64,000 bases of DNA from Arthrobacter sp. MYb23. Lineage in GTDB: Bacteria; Actinomycetota; Actinomycetes; Actinomycetales; Micrococcaceae. Shown here piece by piece: positions 23,504-32,610 of the stretch. The number at the start of each line of letters is the position of its first letter. Position 1 is the stretch's first letter. The translations under genes were made by a program, and so were the position numbers. The stretch spans positions 248,001 to 312,000 of the forward strand of contig NZ_PCPR01000002.1 in NCBI RefSeq assembly GCF_002979775.1. The letters are read 5' to 3'. The notes under the pieces were generated by a model. That model was not told where the DNA came from, made no database searches, and saw only the letters and a list, made by a program, of their open reading frames with translations.

Positions 23504-25186
23504 ATAGCTGAGATTAACCTCGAAGGGGTTGAGCCCTCACTCGAGGCGGCTCTTGAGCTATTCCCCCCGACCGACATTGGCCCGCTATGGCAGAAGGATG
23601 CCGACGGCAACTGGCTTCTCCCCGAGAGGACTCTCGGGTGGGAGGTTATGGGCTGGTGTGCCGAATGGCTGCAAATGCCAGACGGCTCGCCGTGGGTGTT
23701 CACCGACGAGCAGGCCAGGCTGACCCTATGGCTGTTTGGCCTGTCTAATGACGGTGAGTTCACCTATCGCCAAGCGGTCTATCAGGCGCTGAAAGGCGCC
23801 GGCAAAGACCCTTACGCAGCCGTCCTGTCGATCGTGCACTTGATCGGCCCCTGCAAGTTTTCCCACTGGGATGACAATGGCGATCCTGTCGCCACAGACG
23901 ACCCGGCTGCTTGGGTTCAGATTGCCGCCGTCAGTCGCGATCAGACGAAGAACACCATGGCGCTGATTCCATCGCTCCTGCCGGAGCGAACGCGGAAGGC
24001 GTTTGGAAACGTCGACGTCCAGAAAGAGGTCGTCTACGCCTACGCTGGCAATCGCCGGCTGGAAGTCATCTCATCCTCCAGCCGCTCGCTCGAAGGCAAC
24101 CGACCAACATTCCTTGTGGCCGGAGAAACGCAGCACTGGATTCCGAGTCGCGGCGGGATCGACCTCTACGAAACCGCCACCTATAACGTCCTGAAAACGG
24201 GCGGCCGGTTCATCTGCATCACCAATGCCTACGAGCCCGGCGAGGACAGCGTTGCCCAACGTATTCGCGAAGCCCAAGAGAAGGTGTGGGCCGGGCAGCA
24301 CGAGGCTTCTGGCTGGCTCTACTGCAGCCGCGAAGCTCACCCATCCAGCCCGCTGACAAGCGACTGGGCTCCATTCATTCTCGAGATCATCCGAGGCGAC
24401 GCGGTATGGCTTCCAATCGCCAACATCGTGAAGTCAATGCAGGATGGCTCCATCCCAGCCACTCGTGTGCGTCGGATGTTCTACAACCAGATCACGGCAG
24501 CCTCTGACTCACTGCTTGGACCCGACGAGTGGAGCGACGCTGAATGCGAGACTCCCACCTACGGCACCAAGGCTGACCTATCCCCCGGCGACGAGATCAC
24601 ACTCGGCTTCGACGGTGGCAAGACAGACGACGCAACAGCCCTTGTGGCCATGCGATTGCGCGACAAGCTCCTGGTTCCACTGGCCATCTGGCAGCGCCCT
24701 GACGGCGCCGCAGGCGACGGCTGGCACATCAATGAGGCTGAGGTTGACTCCGAGGTTCACCTCGCGTTCTCCAGCTACAAGGTGCGGGCGTTCTACGCCG
24801 ACGTCGCCCTCTGGGAAAGCTACATCGCCAACTGGTCTGAGGCCTACCGAGAGATCCTGCTCATCAAGGCCAGCCCGCAGTCTGCGACTGCGTTCGACAT
24901 GCGTGGCAATCAGCAGAAGATTGCTCGCGGCGTTGAGGCCTTCGTGCAGGCGATCATCGACAAGCGAATCCGGCATAACCGTGACAAGACGCTGCGAATC
25001 CACGTGCTCAACGCCAAGCGCCGGCGCAACCGCTTTGGCCTCACCTTCGCCAAGGAGAACGCCGAGAGCCCCCGCAAGGTGGATGGCTTGGCCGCCGCGC
25101 TCCTCGCCTTCATGGCCATGAACGACCTTATCGAGTCCGGCAAGCAGCCTGCCCGCCAGTACCGCCGGCAACTCACCCAAATCTAG
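23504..25186 (+). CDS. terL: Terminase large subunit, apparent ATA start
   Basis: Packaging ATPase/nuclease. The coding sense clearly begins before the first ATG (23648): upstream codons encode IGPLWQKDADGNWLLPERTLGW, typical of TerL N-termini. The frame opens after TGA 23495 and contains no ATG, GTG or TTG before 23648, but an ATA at 23504 lies 6 nt after GGGGTGA and reads ATA-GCT-GAG-ATT. ATG to ATA is one transition. Later parts include YQALKGAGKDPYAA (Walker A region), ISSSSRSLEGNRPTFLVAGETQHW (Walker B region) and nuclease acids (LGFDGGKTDDATALVA). About 560 aa from ATA. Confidence 0.85.
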   Translation: MAEINLEGVEPSLEAALELFPPTDIGPLWQKDADGNWLLPERTLGWEVMGWCAEWLQMPDGSPWVFTDEQARLTLWLFGLSNDGEFTYRQAVYQALKGAGKDPYAAVLSIVHLIGPCKFSHWDDNGDPVATDDPAAWVQIAAVSRDQTKNTMALIPSLLPERTRKAFGNVDVQKEVVYAYAGNRRLEVISSSSRSLEGNRPTFLVAGETQHWIPSRGGIDLYETATYNVLKTGGRFICITNAYEPGEDSVAQRIREAQEKVWAGQHEASGWLYCSREAHPSSPLTSDWAPFILEIIRGDAVWLPIANIVKSMQDGSIPATRVRRMFYNQITAASDSLLGPDEWSDAECETPTYGTKADLSPGDEITLGFDGGKTDDATALVAMRLRDKLLVPLAIWQRPDGAAGDGWHINEAEVDSEVHLAFSSYKVRAFYADVALWESYIANWSEAYREILLIKASPQSATAFDMRGNQQKIARGVEAFVQAIIDKRIRHNRDKTLRIHVLNAKRRRNRFGLTFAKENAESPRKVDGLAAALLAFMAMNDLIESGKQPARQYRRQLTQI

Positions 25187-25194
25187 GAGACACA

Positions 25195-26676
25195 TTGCCA
25201 CAGGGCACGAGCATTCAAGGCGTCCAGCAGGTCGCCGTCGATGTGGCAGCGAGCCTCAAAGACCGCATCGACCAGATGCATGGGACGATCACCGCCGACC
25301 GCGAGGCACACCTCGCAAATCAGGCGTATCTAAACGGCATCCACACGCTGCCGAAGATTCCCACGTTTGCCACCACCGAGATCGTAGAGCTGCGCAGGCG
25401 CGCAGTCCTCAACCTCATCGGCCTTTTGGTCAGCATCCCGGCGCAGGTGTCTTTCGTTGACGGCTTCCGTCGTGAGGGTGAGCCATTCCCGAAGGAATGG
25501 AGCGCCTGGCTGCGCAACAACATGGCCGCCAAGCAGACCTCCATCTACCGGGCCGCGCTGACTTACGGCGCCGCTTACGTGGCTCTCGAGGAGCTTGGCA
25601 AGAAGAAGCCGAAGATTGCGCTGCTCTCCACCAAGGACACGGTCGCCTACTACACCGACCCGGTCAATGACCAGTACCCGGTGTACGCGCTGACGATCCG
25701 CTCTCACGCGACATCCACGACCGAAGGTCGAATGGTCTACTACGATGCCGAGCGCATCGTCCACTTTAAGATCCCCAAGGGCGGCGGCGACCGCGTCGTC
25801 ATTTCCGACCTCCCCCACAACCTCGGCCACTGCCCGGTTGTGCGCTACGTCTGCTCGCTGGACGACGAGGGCACGGTACGCGGTGTCATTGAGCCTGCAA
25901 TCCCGGTTCAGGACCGTGTCAACCAGACTACCTTCGACCTGCTGGTCACGCAGACGTTCTCAAGTTTCAAGGTGCGCTGGGCAGCAGGCCTGCTTGGCGA
26001 GCCTGTACTCAACGAGGACGGCAGCTTCCAGCTGGACGGCGAAGGCCGTCAGGTCTACAAGCCAATCCCCGTCAGCCAAGCTCGCATGCTTACGACCGAC
26101 GATCCGACTGCCAAGTTTGGAACATTGGACGAGACGCCGCTGGATGGCTTCATCTCAGCTCTCGAGGCCTCCATCAAGCAGTTCGCTGTCATCGGCCAGC
26201 TTCCTCCCCACGCGCTACTCGGCAACATGAGCAACCTTTCGGCCGAGACTTTGGTCGCAGCCATGGCTCAGACAATGCGCTTCGCGCATGTCATGAAGAC
26301 CACTTGGGGCGCCTCGCACCAAAGCTTGCTGCGTCTCACGGCCATCGACATGGAGCTTGGCGAGAAGGCTGAGGACGACTACACGTCCGAGGTTCGCTGG
26401 CGCGACATGAGCGACAACACGTTCGCTGGCGTCATCGACGGACTCGGCAAGGCAGCCACCATGCTCGGCATCCCGGGCCGCGCGCTCTGGGCGCGAGTGC
26501 CTAACACCACCACTCAGGAAATCAAGGAGTGGGAGACGATGGCCGACGATCAGGCCCATGAAGCCGCATTCAACGCACCGGACCCTGCAGCGGCCTCGCG
26601 CCGACAGGCACCGGCGGCGCGTCCCCAAGTCCCCACCCCACTAGAAGCGTTCGGCGCACCGAGTGGCAACGCTTAG
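25195..26676 (+). CDS. Portal protein
   Basis: 493 aa, TTG start with GGAGA 5 nt upstream. SPP1 gp6-like portal: early IPAQVSFVDGFRREG, YGAAYVALEELGKKKP, NLGHCPVVRYVCSLDDEGTVRG, IPVQDRVNQTTFDLLVTQTF, and LLGNMSNLSAETLVAAMAQT near residue 345. It forms the dodecameric DNA gate of the head and sits directly after TerL as usual. The C-terminus overlaps the next small gene by 14 nt. Confidence 0.9.
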   Translation: MPQGTSIQGVQQVAVDVAASLKDRIDQMHGTITADREAHLANQAYLNGIHTLPKIPTFATTEIVELRRRAVLNLIGLLVSIPAQVSFVDGFRREGEPFPKEWSAWLRNNMAAKQTSIYRAALTYGAAYVALEELGKKKPKIALLSTKDTVAYYTDPVNDQYPVYALTIRSHATSTTEGRMVYYDAERIVHFKIPKGGGDRVVISDLPHNLGHCPVVRYVCSLDDEGTVRGVIEPAIPVQDRVNQTTFDLLVTQTFSSFKVRWAAGLLGEPVLNEDGSFQLDGEGRQVYKPIPVSQARMLTTDDPTAKFGTLDETPLDGFISALEASIKQFAVIGQLPPHALLGNMSNLSAETLVAAMAQTMRFAHVMKTTWGASHQSLLRLTAIDMELGEKAEDDYTSEVRWRDMSDNTFAGVIDGLGKAATMLGIPGRALWARVPNTTTQEIKEWETMADDQAHEAAFNAPDPAAASRRQAPAARPQVPTPLEAFGAPSGNA

Positions 26677-26890
26677 TGAGAGCGCCGACACCTGTCGGCA
26701 TCTATTCTCCCGACGGCCCGGCTGGTGGCGACATCGCGTCCTGTGGCATCGCTGGAAATGTGTGCGCTGTGGCGAGACCAGCCGCTCCTACGACTCCAGT
26801 GACCAGTGGGCTGGCCGCCCAATTCATCCACACATGAGCGTCGCCTTCCCCGGCTACAACACGACAAGGGGCATGAGTGGCAACACTTAG
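26663..26890 (+). CDS. Small zinc-ribbon-like protein flanked by a direct repeat
   Basis: 75 aa from GTG 26663, inside the portal 3' end. Contains CRHLFSRRPGWWRHRV and WKCVRCGETSRSY, a likely small zinc-binding site. The DNA GAGTGGCAACGCTTAGTGAG at its start recurs as GAGTGGCAACACTTAGCGAG at the start of the next gene. Both upstream genes therefore end SGNA/SGNT and both downstream genes begin MATLSE. The arrangement suggests insertion by a short duplication. Confidence 0.55.
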   Translation: MATLSESADTCRHLFSRRPGWWRHRVLWHRWKCVRCGETSRSYDSSDQWAGRPIHPHMSVAFPGYNTTRGMSGNT

Positions 26891-28055
26891 CGAGATAGAG
26901 GCCATCGAGACCGCCCACCAAGCCGCTCAAGCTCGACTGGGCATCGTAGGCGCTTACCTCGCGTTGGCCGACTGGAACACCGTAAGCGCCGTAGCTGCCG
27001 CTGAGACAGCCTCCGGCTGGCTCTCCCGGTCATTGCGCATGATCGTGGGCATTAGGCGCTACAGCAGGCGTCTAGCCCAGTCCTACTACCAGCTGGCACG
27101 AGCCCTTGAAACGGGCCGCTCGCTGGGCATGCCGGAATACTCCGACGATCCAGATGACGTCACCATGAGCGGACTTCGAGAGCAGTACCTCAACCTTTTG
27201 CTCGAGGTGGCGACCCTCGACGCCGAGAAGCCTGCGGACGTCGAAGGAGCCTGGCTGCATGAGCGGCTGGTCGAAGAGACTGCCACCACAGAGCACGACG
27301 GCAACCGTCGCAAGGTTCGGCTCGAAGCCTCCACCCTTGATCCCGTCATCCAAGACTTGCTAGACGCAACGGACGACGAGGACTCGAAGGTTGAGGTCGA
27401 CGAGTTCGATTGGCTGGATGACCTCACCGACGAAGAGGTTGACGAGGCGTTCCGCCAGTTGCTGCTCAAAGGCGCCGTAGAGCTCCAGACGGGCGCTGTG
27501 ACAGCGCTCCGCAGGAGCGATGACCTGACTGCCGATGACGTCCTCAACAAGGCGACAGAAGCCCACGGAAACAGCGGCTCGATGGGCGCTGGCAAGGTCG
27601 ACAAGTATGGCATCAGCGCAGGACGCGATGCCCTCAACGACGCCATTCGCCATGACGGCCGGGCAGAGAAGTTCGCCCGCAAGCTCGGGCCGAATCCCTG
27701 CCACTTCTGCGCGATGCTCGCGTCACGCGGCTGGGTCTACTCAAAGGGCGCCGTTACCACCAAACGAACCACGACCGTCGCTGGTAACGCAGGCAACTTC
27801 GAGGAAGGCCTAGACGGCCGACCTCTGGATGTTCGCAAGTACCACGACAACTGCCACTGCACGATCATCTCCCGCTGGGAGCTGCAGTCGAAACTTCCCG
27901 CAGACAACGAGTTCTACAAGGCCCAGTGGCCAATTGTGACTGACGGACTCTCGGGCAACGCCGCGATGAATGCGTGGCGCCGCTGGATGTATGCACGCCA
28001 GCGGGACGCTCTGGCCGCTTCCCGCGACCAAGCAAATCAGCAATCCACACCATAG
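26877..28055 (+). CDS. MuF-like minor head protein
   Basis: 392 aa from GTG 26877. A long helical N-terminus is followed by the MuF/VG15 C-terminal signature: NPCHFCAMLASRGWVYSK, then LDVRKYHDNCHCTIISRWE. MuF-like proteins are minor head components attached to the portal, ejected with DNA or used in head maturation. Position between portal and scaffold is canonical. Confidence 0.85.
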   Translation: MATLSEIEAIETAHQAAQARLGIVGAYLALADWNTVSAVAAAETASGWLSRSLRMIVGIRRYSRRLAQSYYQLARALETGRSLGMPEYSDDPDDVTMSGLREQYLNLLLEVATLDAEKPADVEGAWLHERLVEETATTEHDGNRRKVRLEASTLDPVIQDLLDATDDEDSKVEVDEFDWLDDLTDEEVDEAFRQLLLKGAVELQTGAVTALRRSDDLTADDVLNKATEAHGNSGSMGAGKVDKYGISAGRDALNDAIRHDGRAEKFARKLGPNPCHFCAMLASRGWVYSKGAVTTKRTTTVAGNAGNFEEGLDGRPLDVRKYHDNCHCTIISRWELQSKLPADNEFYKAQWPIVTDGLSGNAAMNAWRRWMYARQRDALAASRDQANQQSTP

Positions 28056-28069
28056 TCCCAGGAGGACAT

Positions 28070-28600
28070 GTGCCTAACGGCGAGAACAACGGGGCGCCCC
28101 AGGAGGGCGCCACTGAGCAGACACCCGCAGCCCCTTCCGCAGAAGCCCTCGCAGGGCTTCCTGAGGAGTTCAAGTGGCTGGCCAGGGAAGTCACCACAGC
28201 ACGCGCAGAAGCGGCTCGCTACCGCACTGAGCGCAACACGCTGCGCGAGAGCCTAGAAGGCGCCGTGACAGCAGAAGACTTCGAGGCCGCCAAGACCGAG
28301 TGGGATGGCAAGGTGCGCACTCTAGTGCGCGACCAGATCGTCAAGGATCACAAGCTGCCCCCTGAACTGGCTGAGCTGCTCAAGGGCGATGACGAGGCCT
28401 CCCTCGCGGAGCACGCCGCTACGCTCGCCAAGTTTGTGCCGAAGGAACCCGAAGCTCCCGTCGTGGAGCCTGCAGTGAAACCCGAGGCGCCGACGCCACC
28501 GCCCCTGCCGCCGAGCGGCGGGCGCACCCCGGCAACCCCTGTCGAGGATGTCGACCCTGCGGACCTGGTGAAGCAAGCCCGGTCGCAGAGCTTCCACTAG
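28070..28600 (+). CDS. Capsid scaffolding protein
   Basis: 176 aa from GTG 28070, 5 nt after GGAGG; an ATG 2 nt upstream is out of frame. Acidic, helical and coiled (EVTTARAEAARYRTERN, FEAAKTEWDGKVR) with a Pro/Ala-rich C-terminus. Scaffold proteins guide prohead assembly and leave before DNA enters. The place immediately before the capsid gene supports this. Confidence 0.8.
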   Translation: MPNGENNGAPQEGATEQTPAAPSAEALAGLPEEFKWLAREVTTARAEAARYRTERNTLRESLEGAVTAEDFEAAKTEWDGKVRTLVRDQIVKDHKLPPELAELLKGDDEASLAEHAATLAKFVPKEPEAPVVEPAVKPEAPTPPPLPPSGGRTPATPVEDVDPADLVKQARSQSFH

Positions 28601-28615
28601 CCCATAACAAAGCTT

Positions 28616-28648
28616 GCCCCGCACCTGTTGGTGTGGGGCTTCTCTATT
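28616..28648 (+). terminator. Hairpin between scaffold and capsid genes
   Basis: GCCCCGCACC and GGTGTGGGGC pair (one G-U) around TGTT, followed by TTCTCTATTTC. Probably a partial terminator or processing site that sets the level of capsid mRNA relative to upstream genes. Confidence 0.7.
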
Positions 28649-28662
28649 TCTAGGAGACATGC

Positions 28663-29829
28663 ATGGCCGTTGGTCAGCACGCAGTAGTAAAGGCCGAGAA
28701 GATTGCAGCAGCTGCTGTAGTCGCGCTTGGCGAAGAGACCGTCCTCGCCAAGACCGTTGAGCGCCGCTCGTTCGACGAGTTCAAGGGCGCAGCCGGCGAC
28801 AAGATCACCTTCCGCGTTGAAGGAACCCTCCCCGTTCGCACGTATGAATGGCGCAATGACCGCGCCGAGCAGATCGTGACGGACACCTACGTCGAACAGA
28901 CTGTGGACCTTACGGTCGAGCCGAACAACGACTACTCTGCAGTTGCTCTCATCGACGAAGCTCTGGAGTTCGACTTCGCAGGCGCATGGGGCAAGCTCTT
29001 CACCGCTCAGATCAAGGCAGTGACCGGCGGCCTCGAGCGACGCGTTCGCAAGCAGGTCATCGACGCTCCTTACGAGCGCGTCATGGCACTCGTTGCCTCC
29101 TCGGCCGCTAAGGCCGCAGCACACGCTGACGGTGAAGACCTCGTCTTCAACTTCTTCAGCGACGTGCAGGCAGAGCTCAAGGCTCTGCGCAACCCTGACA
29201 CTAACGTCGTTGCGGTTGTTGGCTCCGGCTGGGCGAACCTGCTTCGCAAGGCCTCCAAGTCCACGAAGAACGAAGGCCGTGGTGACGGAGCTTTCGCTTC
29301 CAACGTGATCGACACCTTCGCCGGCATTACTGCCGTCGAAGACCCGACGCTTGGCAAGAACGAAGGCTACGTCTACGCAGCTTCCGCAGTCCTCCTGTTC
29401 ACCGCCGCACCCCGCGTGCCGCTCGGTGCAGTGAAGGGTGCCATTTCCAACCAGAATGGCTTCTCCCTCCGCTGGATCCAGGACTACGACGCATCCCGCC
29501 AGATCGACCGCTCCACGTTCAACTCGTGGATCGCGACCGGCGTCACCAAGGACAACCTCCGCCAGATCAACTCTGACGGCACCAAGGAAATTGTTGACAC
29601 GGTGCAGTACTTCGTGCGCGGCATCAAGATCGTCCTCGCCGCTGACTCCACGGCCGCAACCGCAGCCGAGATCAAGCCCGGTGACGGCAAGACCCGCACC
29701 AACGGTTCGCTCGGCTCCTCTGCCACGTCCACCCTGGCCAAGGTCTACAACGACCAGCCGTTCGCCGGCACGCTGCCCGCTGGTGACCCGTTCACCATCG
29801 GCCATGACGTAGAGCCCGTCGTACCGTAA
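28663..29829 (+). CDS. Major capsid protein
   Basis: 388 aa with AGGAG upstream. HK97-fold-like content: early FDEFKGAAGDKITFRVEGTL (E-loop type), TVDLTVEPNNDYSAVALID, KNEGYVYAASAVLLFTAAP and FSLRWIQDYDASRQIDRS. Codon use is strongly biased toward C-ending codons, as expected of a highly expressed gene, and the gene is flanked by a scaffold gene and head-tail connectors. A 402-codon antisense frame is a by-product of this bias. Confidence 0.9.
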   Translation: MAVGQHAVVKAEKIAAAAVVALGEETVLAKTVERRSFDEFKGAAGDKITFRVEGTLPVRTYEWRNDRAEQIVTDTYVEQTVDLTVEPNNDYSAVALIDEALEFDFAGAWGKLFTAQIKAVTGGLERRVRKQVIDAPYERVMALVASSAAKAAAHADGEDLVFNFFSDVQAELKALRNPDTNVVAVVGSGWANLLRKASKSTKNEGRGDGAFASNVIDTFAGITAVEDPTLGKNEGYVYAASAVLLFTAAPRVPLGAVKGAISNQNGFSLRWIQDYDASRQIDRSTFNSWIATGVTKDNLRQINSDGTKEIVDTVQYFVRGIKIVLAADSTAATAAEIKPGDGKTRTNGSLGSSATSTLAKVYNDQPFAGTLPAGDPFTIGHDVEPVVP

Positions 29830-29838
29830 GGACTTTGA

Positions 29839-30291
29839 ATGGAGCCTCTAGGCACTGTAGCTAGGGTGGCGGCTCGCGTGGGCGAGCCAATCACCGATCC
29901 GCTGGACGTAGCGCTGGCGGTAGAGATGCTCGAAGAGGCCTCCGCTCAAGTTCGGCTTTACGGCCTGCCATGGGTTGACCCCGAGACCGCCCCTGCGATT
30001 GCTGTTACGACGGCGATTGCAGCGGCGGCCCGGGGTTACCAAAACCCCAGCGGCCTAAAGCTGGAACGCGGCGACGCGGTCTCACTCGACATCGACGTCG
30101 ACTACCGGAAGGGCGCAGCCCTTACCGCCGGCGAGATCAAGATGATTCAGATGGCAGCGAACACTCGCGGCCGAGTCACCTCGATCCCCCTCACTAACCC
30201 CGACCGCTTCATTGCGACGTCGGACTACCGACGCTACCCGGGCGGCTCGCCTGAGTACCTGTTCCTAGATGCGGACCCTCGCCCATGGTGA
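29839..30291 (+). CDS. Head-to-tail adaptor
   Basis: 150 aa. Helical, with DVALAVEMLEEASAQVRLYG, AITTAIAAAARGYQNP-type sequence and a C-terminal YRRYPGG segment. This is the usual actinophage adaptor (gp15/gp6-like) that docks below the portal. Overlaps the next gene by 7 nt. Confidence 0.75.
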   Translation: MEPLGTVARVAARVGEPITDPLDVALAVEMLEEASAQVRLYGLPWVDPETAPAIAVTTAIAAAARGYQNPSGLKLERGDAVSLDIDVDYRKGAALTAGEIKMIQMAANTRGRVTSIPLTNPDRFIATSDYRRYPGGSPEYLFLDADPRPW

Positions 30292-30641
30292 GGAGCCGAC
30301 TGTTGGATCGAGGCAGCGAGTCGCTGATCGTGTACGTCGAGGAGACTGCGACAGACTCCTTCGGCAACGTCGTCAAGCGGCCGTCGGGCGACGGCATTAC
30401 CATCCGCGTCACAAGCTCTGAGGATCGCTCCTCAGACGCTGAGCTGGCCGGGCAGGTAAGCAACAAGGTCGTCCGCATCATGGCCCGCCAGGTGCCCGCA
30501 GGCAGCTGGTCCCGCGTCGTCTTCAATGGCGAAGAGTGGGACTTGGCAAGCCCTCCGCGAATGACGCCAGGCGCGACTAAGCGACTGCGACACATCGAGT
30601 TCACCCTCCGATCACGGAACAGGCTGCTGGCCGATGGCTGA
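30285..30641 (+). CDS. Head-to-tail stopper
   Basis: 118 aa, beta-rich, with VVKRPSGDGITIRVTSSED and NGEEWDLASPPRMTPGATKR. Size and place after the adaptor fit the stopper (gp16-like) that closes the portal channel after packaging. Identified mostly by synteny. Confidence 0.65.
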   Translation: MVRSRLLDRGSESLIVYVEETATDSFGNVVKRPSGDGITIRVTSSEDRSSDAELAGQVSNKVVRIMARQVPAGSWSRVVFNGEEWDLASPPRMTPGATKRLRHIEFTLRSRNRLLADG

Positions 30642-31032
30642 GTGGCTTGGCTTCAACGGCCCCCTGAAGGGGCCTGGAAGCGTCGAGGACATCGTCTCCC
30701 ACCTCCCGGCAGTCCGCAGCGAATTGAAGGCTCAGGGCAGCGCCATAGCGGCTCGTGCCCGGTCCAACCTCTCGCTGCATCGGGACAACGGAGACGCCCG
30801 CATCGCAGTCATCTCGCCACCCAAGACCAAGCTCGACTGGCATGTCGCCCTCTACGACGAAGGTGCTCAGGACAACGTGCCTGACCGCACGGACAACGCC
30901 AATAAGAGCGCACTGTCCATCGAGCTCGGCCACTGGCAGAAGACCAAGAAGGGTCGCGTCTGGGTTGACGGCATCCACGCTCTCGGCAATGCGGTCGAGG
31001 ACCGCGTCCGCAAGTACGGAAAGACCTCATGA
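30634..31032 (+). CDS. Neck/tail-completion protein
   Basis: 132 aa; contains IAARARSNLSLHRDNGDARI and SALSIELGHWQKTKKGR. Resembles actinophage proteins in this slot that are annotated as connector or DUF5403-like. Overlaps both neighbours, so it is translated as part of the connector block. Confidence 0.6.
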   Translation: MAEWLGFNGPLKGPGSVEDIVSHLPAVRSELKAQGSAIAARARSNLSLHRDNGDARIAVISPPKTKLDWHVALYDEGAQDNVPDRTDNANKSALSIELGHWQKTKKGRVWVDGIHALGNAVEDRVRKYGKTS

Positions 31033-31538
31033 CAATCGACATTCCAGTTTTCGGGTCAACCGATGGCCTGCTGATGGCTCTGTTCAGAGACTTCTTCGCT
31101 GGGCAGCAGATTCAGATCGGCACGCTCTATACCGAGGGCATGAATACGCCGGCGCTCATCGCTTCACGCGAGAGGCGCTCCGGCAACGGTGAAGGTCGCG
31201 CTGGCGACGACAGGTTCCTTGAGCCTGTCGTCATCTCGGTCAACACGCTTACCTCTGGCCTTGAGGCCATGAGGGACGGAGCCGACCTGCAGGAGATGTG
31301 CCGCGTCGCACTGCGTCAGGCGCAGCTCACCCAGAAGGTATTCCCCGGCCTCGGCCACATCTCAGTCATCGAGAACTCAACAGCCCCCTCCCGCGTCTCC
31401 GACTGGGCAACCAGTACGGGCGTCGTGCAGTACGCCACCCTCCCGAAGGGCGTCGTGCGCTTCGAGTCGGTCTACCGACTACTCATCCGCCCGCCCGCTC
31501 TGGGCAGCGTAAACAACCGCTTCAGGCCGCTCCACTAG
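31029..31538 (+). CDS. Tail terminator
   Basis: 169 aa, overlapping the previous gene by ATGA. Contains ASRERRSGNGEGRAGDDRF, residues often seen in actinophage tail terminators, and a C-terminal RFESVYRLLIRPP strand. It caps the tail tube and joins it to the neck. The slot just before the tail-tube gene supports this. Confidence 0.65.
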   Translation: MTIDIPVFGSTDGLLMALFRDFFAGQQIQIGTLYTEGMNTPALIASRERRSGNGEGRAGDDRFLEPVVISVNTLTSGLEAMRDGADLQEMCRVALRQAQLTQKVFPGLGHISVIENSTAPSRVSDWATSTGVVQYATLPKGVVRFESVYRLLIRPPALGSVNNRFRPLH

Positions 31539-31550
31539 GGGCGGCCTTTT
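31524..31550 (+). terminator. Terminator before the tail-tube gene
   Basis: AGGCCGC (31524-31530) pairs with GCGGCCT (31541-31547) and runs into TTTT. It overlaps the tail-terminator stop codon. Probably partial, as the late operon continues. Confidence 0.7.
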
Positions 31551-31581
31551 CTGTGGGCAACAAGCCCACGAGGAGACTTAC

Positions 31582-32358
31582 ATGGCACTTGATAACACTG
31601 CCGTACTGAAGGTTGGCACCGGCCACTTCTACACGGCACCCATCGGCACGGCGGTTCCCGCCGACCTGCGCAACCCGGGTGTTGCGTGGACCGAGATGGG
31701 CCACACCTCCATGCAGGACATCCTGGCCTCGGCCTCTGAGGGCGGCGACGTCACCACGCTGGGCTCGCTGCAGGCGAAGACCCTGCGCCAGTCTGTGGCC
31801 TCGCGTACCGAGTCCTTCAACATGAACCTCCTGCAGTTCGATAAGGACAGCCTGAAGCTCTACTACGGCGCCAACGCCGTCATTACGGGCACCGGCCACG
31901 TGCAGGTTCCTCAGGACGCGACCCCGACCGAAGTTGCTTGGCTGGTCGTCTTCTATGACGGCACCACGACTGCCGGTATCTACGCCCCGAAGGCGTCGAT
32001 CTTCCGCAGCGATGATCTCGCAATCTCCGACACCGAGAACCTGGCTCAGCTGCCGCTGAAGGTCACCCCGCTGACCTACCTGTCGAATGCATTCGCCATC
32101 GAGTTCATTCCCCCGGTTGCCGTGAAGATTCAGGCAACTGCGACTGCCTCTCGCTCGGCTCAGGTCGTCTCCGCAGTCACCGTGACCAACGCTGGCTCCG
32201 GCTACGCAAGCGTCCCGTCTGTCACCTTCACCGGTGGCGCGGGCTCTGGCGCTGCAGCTACCGCCGTTCTGACGAACGGCGCCGTTACCTCCATCACCGT
32301 AACGAATGGCGGCTCGGGCTACACGTCCGACCCCACCGTCGTAATCGCCGCACCGTAA
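31582..32358 (+). CDS. Major tail (tube) protein with C-terminal repeat domain
   Basis: 258 aa, GAGGAGA upstream. The first 190 residues match the tail-tube pattern (LKVGTGHFYTAPIGTAVP, WTEMGHTSMQDI, ADLRNPGVAWTE). The last 70 form two copies of a Gly/Ser-rich motif (NAGSGYASVPSVTFTGG; NGGSGYTSDPTVVIAAP), an add-on found on virion proteins that probably decorates the tail surface. Heavy codon bias fits a structural protein. Confidence 0.85.
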   Translation: MALDNTAVLKVGTGHFYTAPIGTAVPADLRNPGVAWTEMGHTSMQDILASASEGGDVTTLGSLQAKTLRQSVASRTESFNMNLLQFDKDSLKLYYGANAVITGTGHVQVPQDATPTEVAWLVVFYDGTTTAGIYAPKASIFRSDDLAISDTENLAQLPLKVTPLTYLSNAFAIEFIPPVAVKIQATATASRSAQVVSAVTVTNAGSGYASVPSVTFTGGAGSGAAATAVLTNGAVTSITVTNGGSGYTSDPTVVIAAP

Positions 32359-32370
32359 GGAAGTCCGCAC

Positions 32371-32601
32371 ATGTCTTTGAAAGAACAGCTCCCCTCGTTT
32401 GAAAAGGGCTCCGCCGATCTCGGTGGCCAGCTCCGTGACTTGCTCGCAGTTGTAGTCAAGCTCTGCGAATCCGTTGAGGGCACCCCTCCGGCCGACAAGC
32501 CTGACGAAGCTCCTGCAGCCGAGCAGCCTGCTGATGAGGCCCCTGCGGAGCCTGTAAAGCCCGCCACCAAGCCTGTCGCCAAAGCGGCTGCAGCTAAGTA
32601 G
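32371..32601 (+). CDS. Small Ala/Pro-rich hypothetical protein
   Basis: 76 aa, GGAAG upstream. N-terminal helix (FEKGSADLGGQLRDLLAVVV) and a low-complexity Ala/Pro/Glu/Lys tail. Lies between the tube gene and chaperones with a terminator behind it. Function unknown; possibly a minor virion or assembly factor. Confidence 0.65.
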   Translation: MSLKEQLPSFEKGSADLGGQLRDLLAVVVKLCESVEGTPPADKPDEAPAAEQPADEAPAEPVKPATKPVAKAAAAK

Positions 32602-32610
32602 CGAATGACC

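Noticed and set aside
23460..23504. Frameshift fusion of TerS to TerL instead of an odd start codon
   Set aside because: The -1 frame after GCC-AAA-AAG meets TGA at 23495, upstream of the TerL coding sequence, so fusion is not possible.
28597..29805. 402-codon minus-strand frame opposite the capsid gene
   Set aside because: Shadow frame caused by the capsid gene's codon bias; no binding site and no family resemblance.
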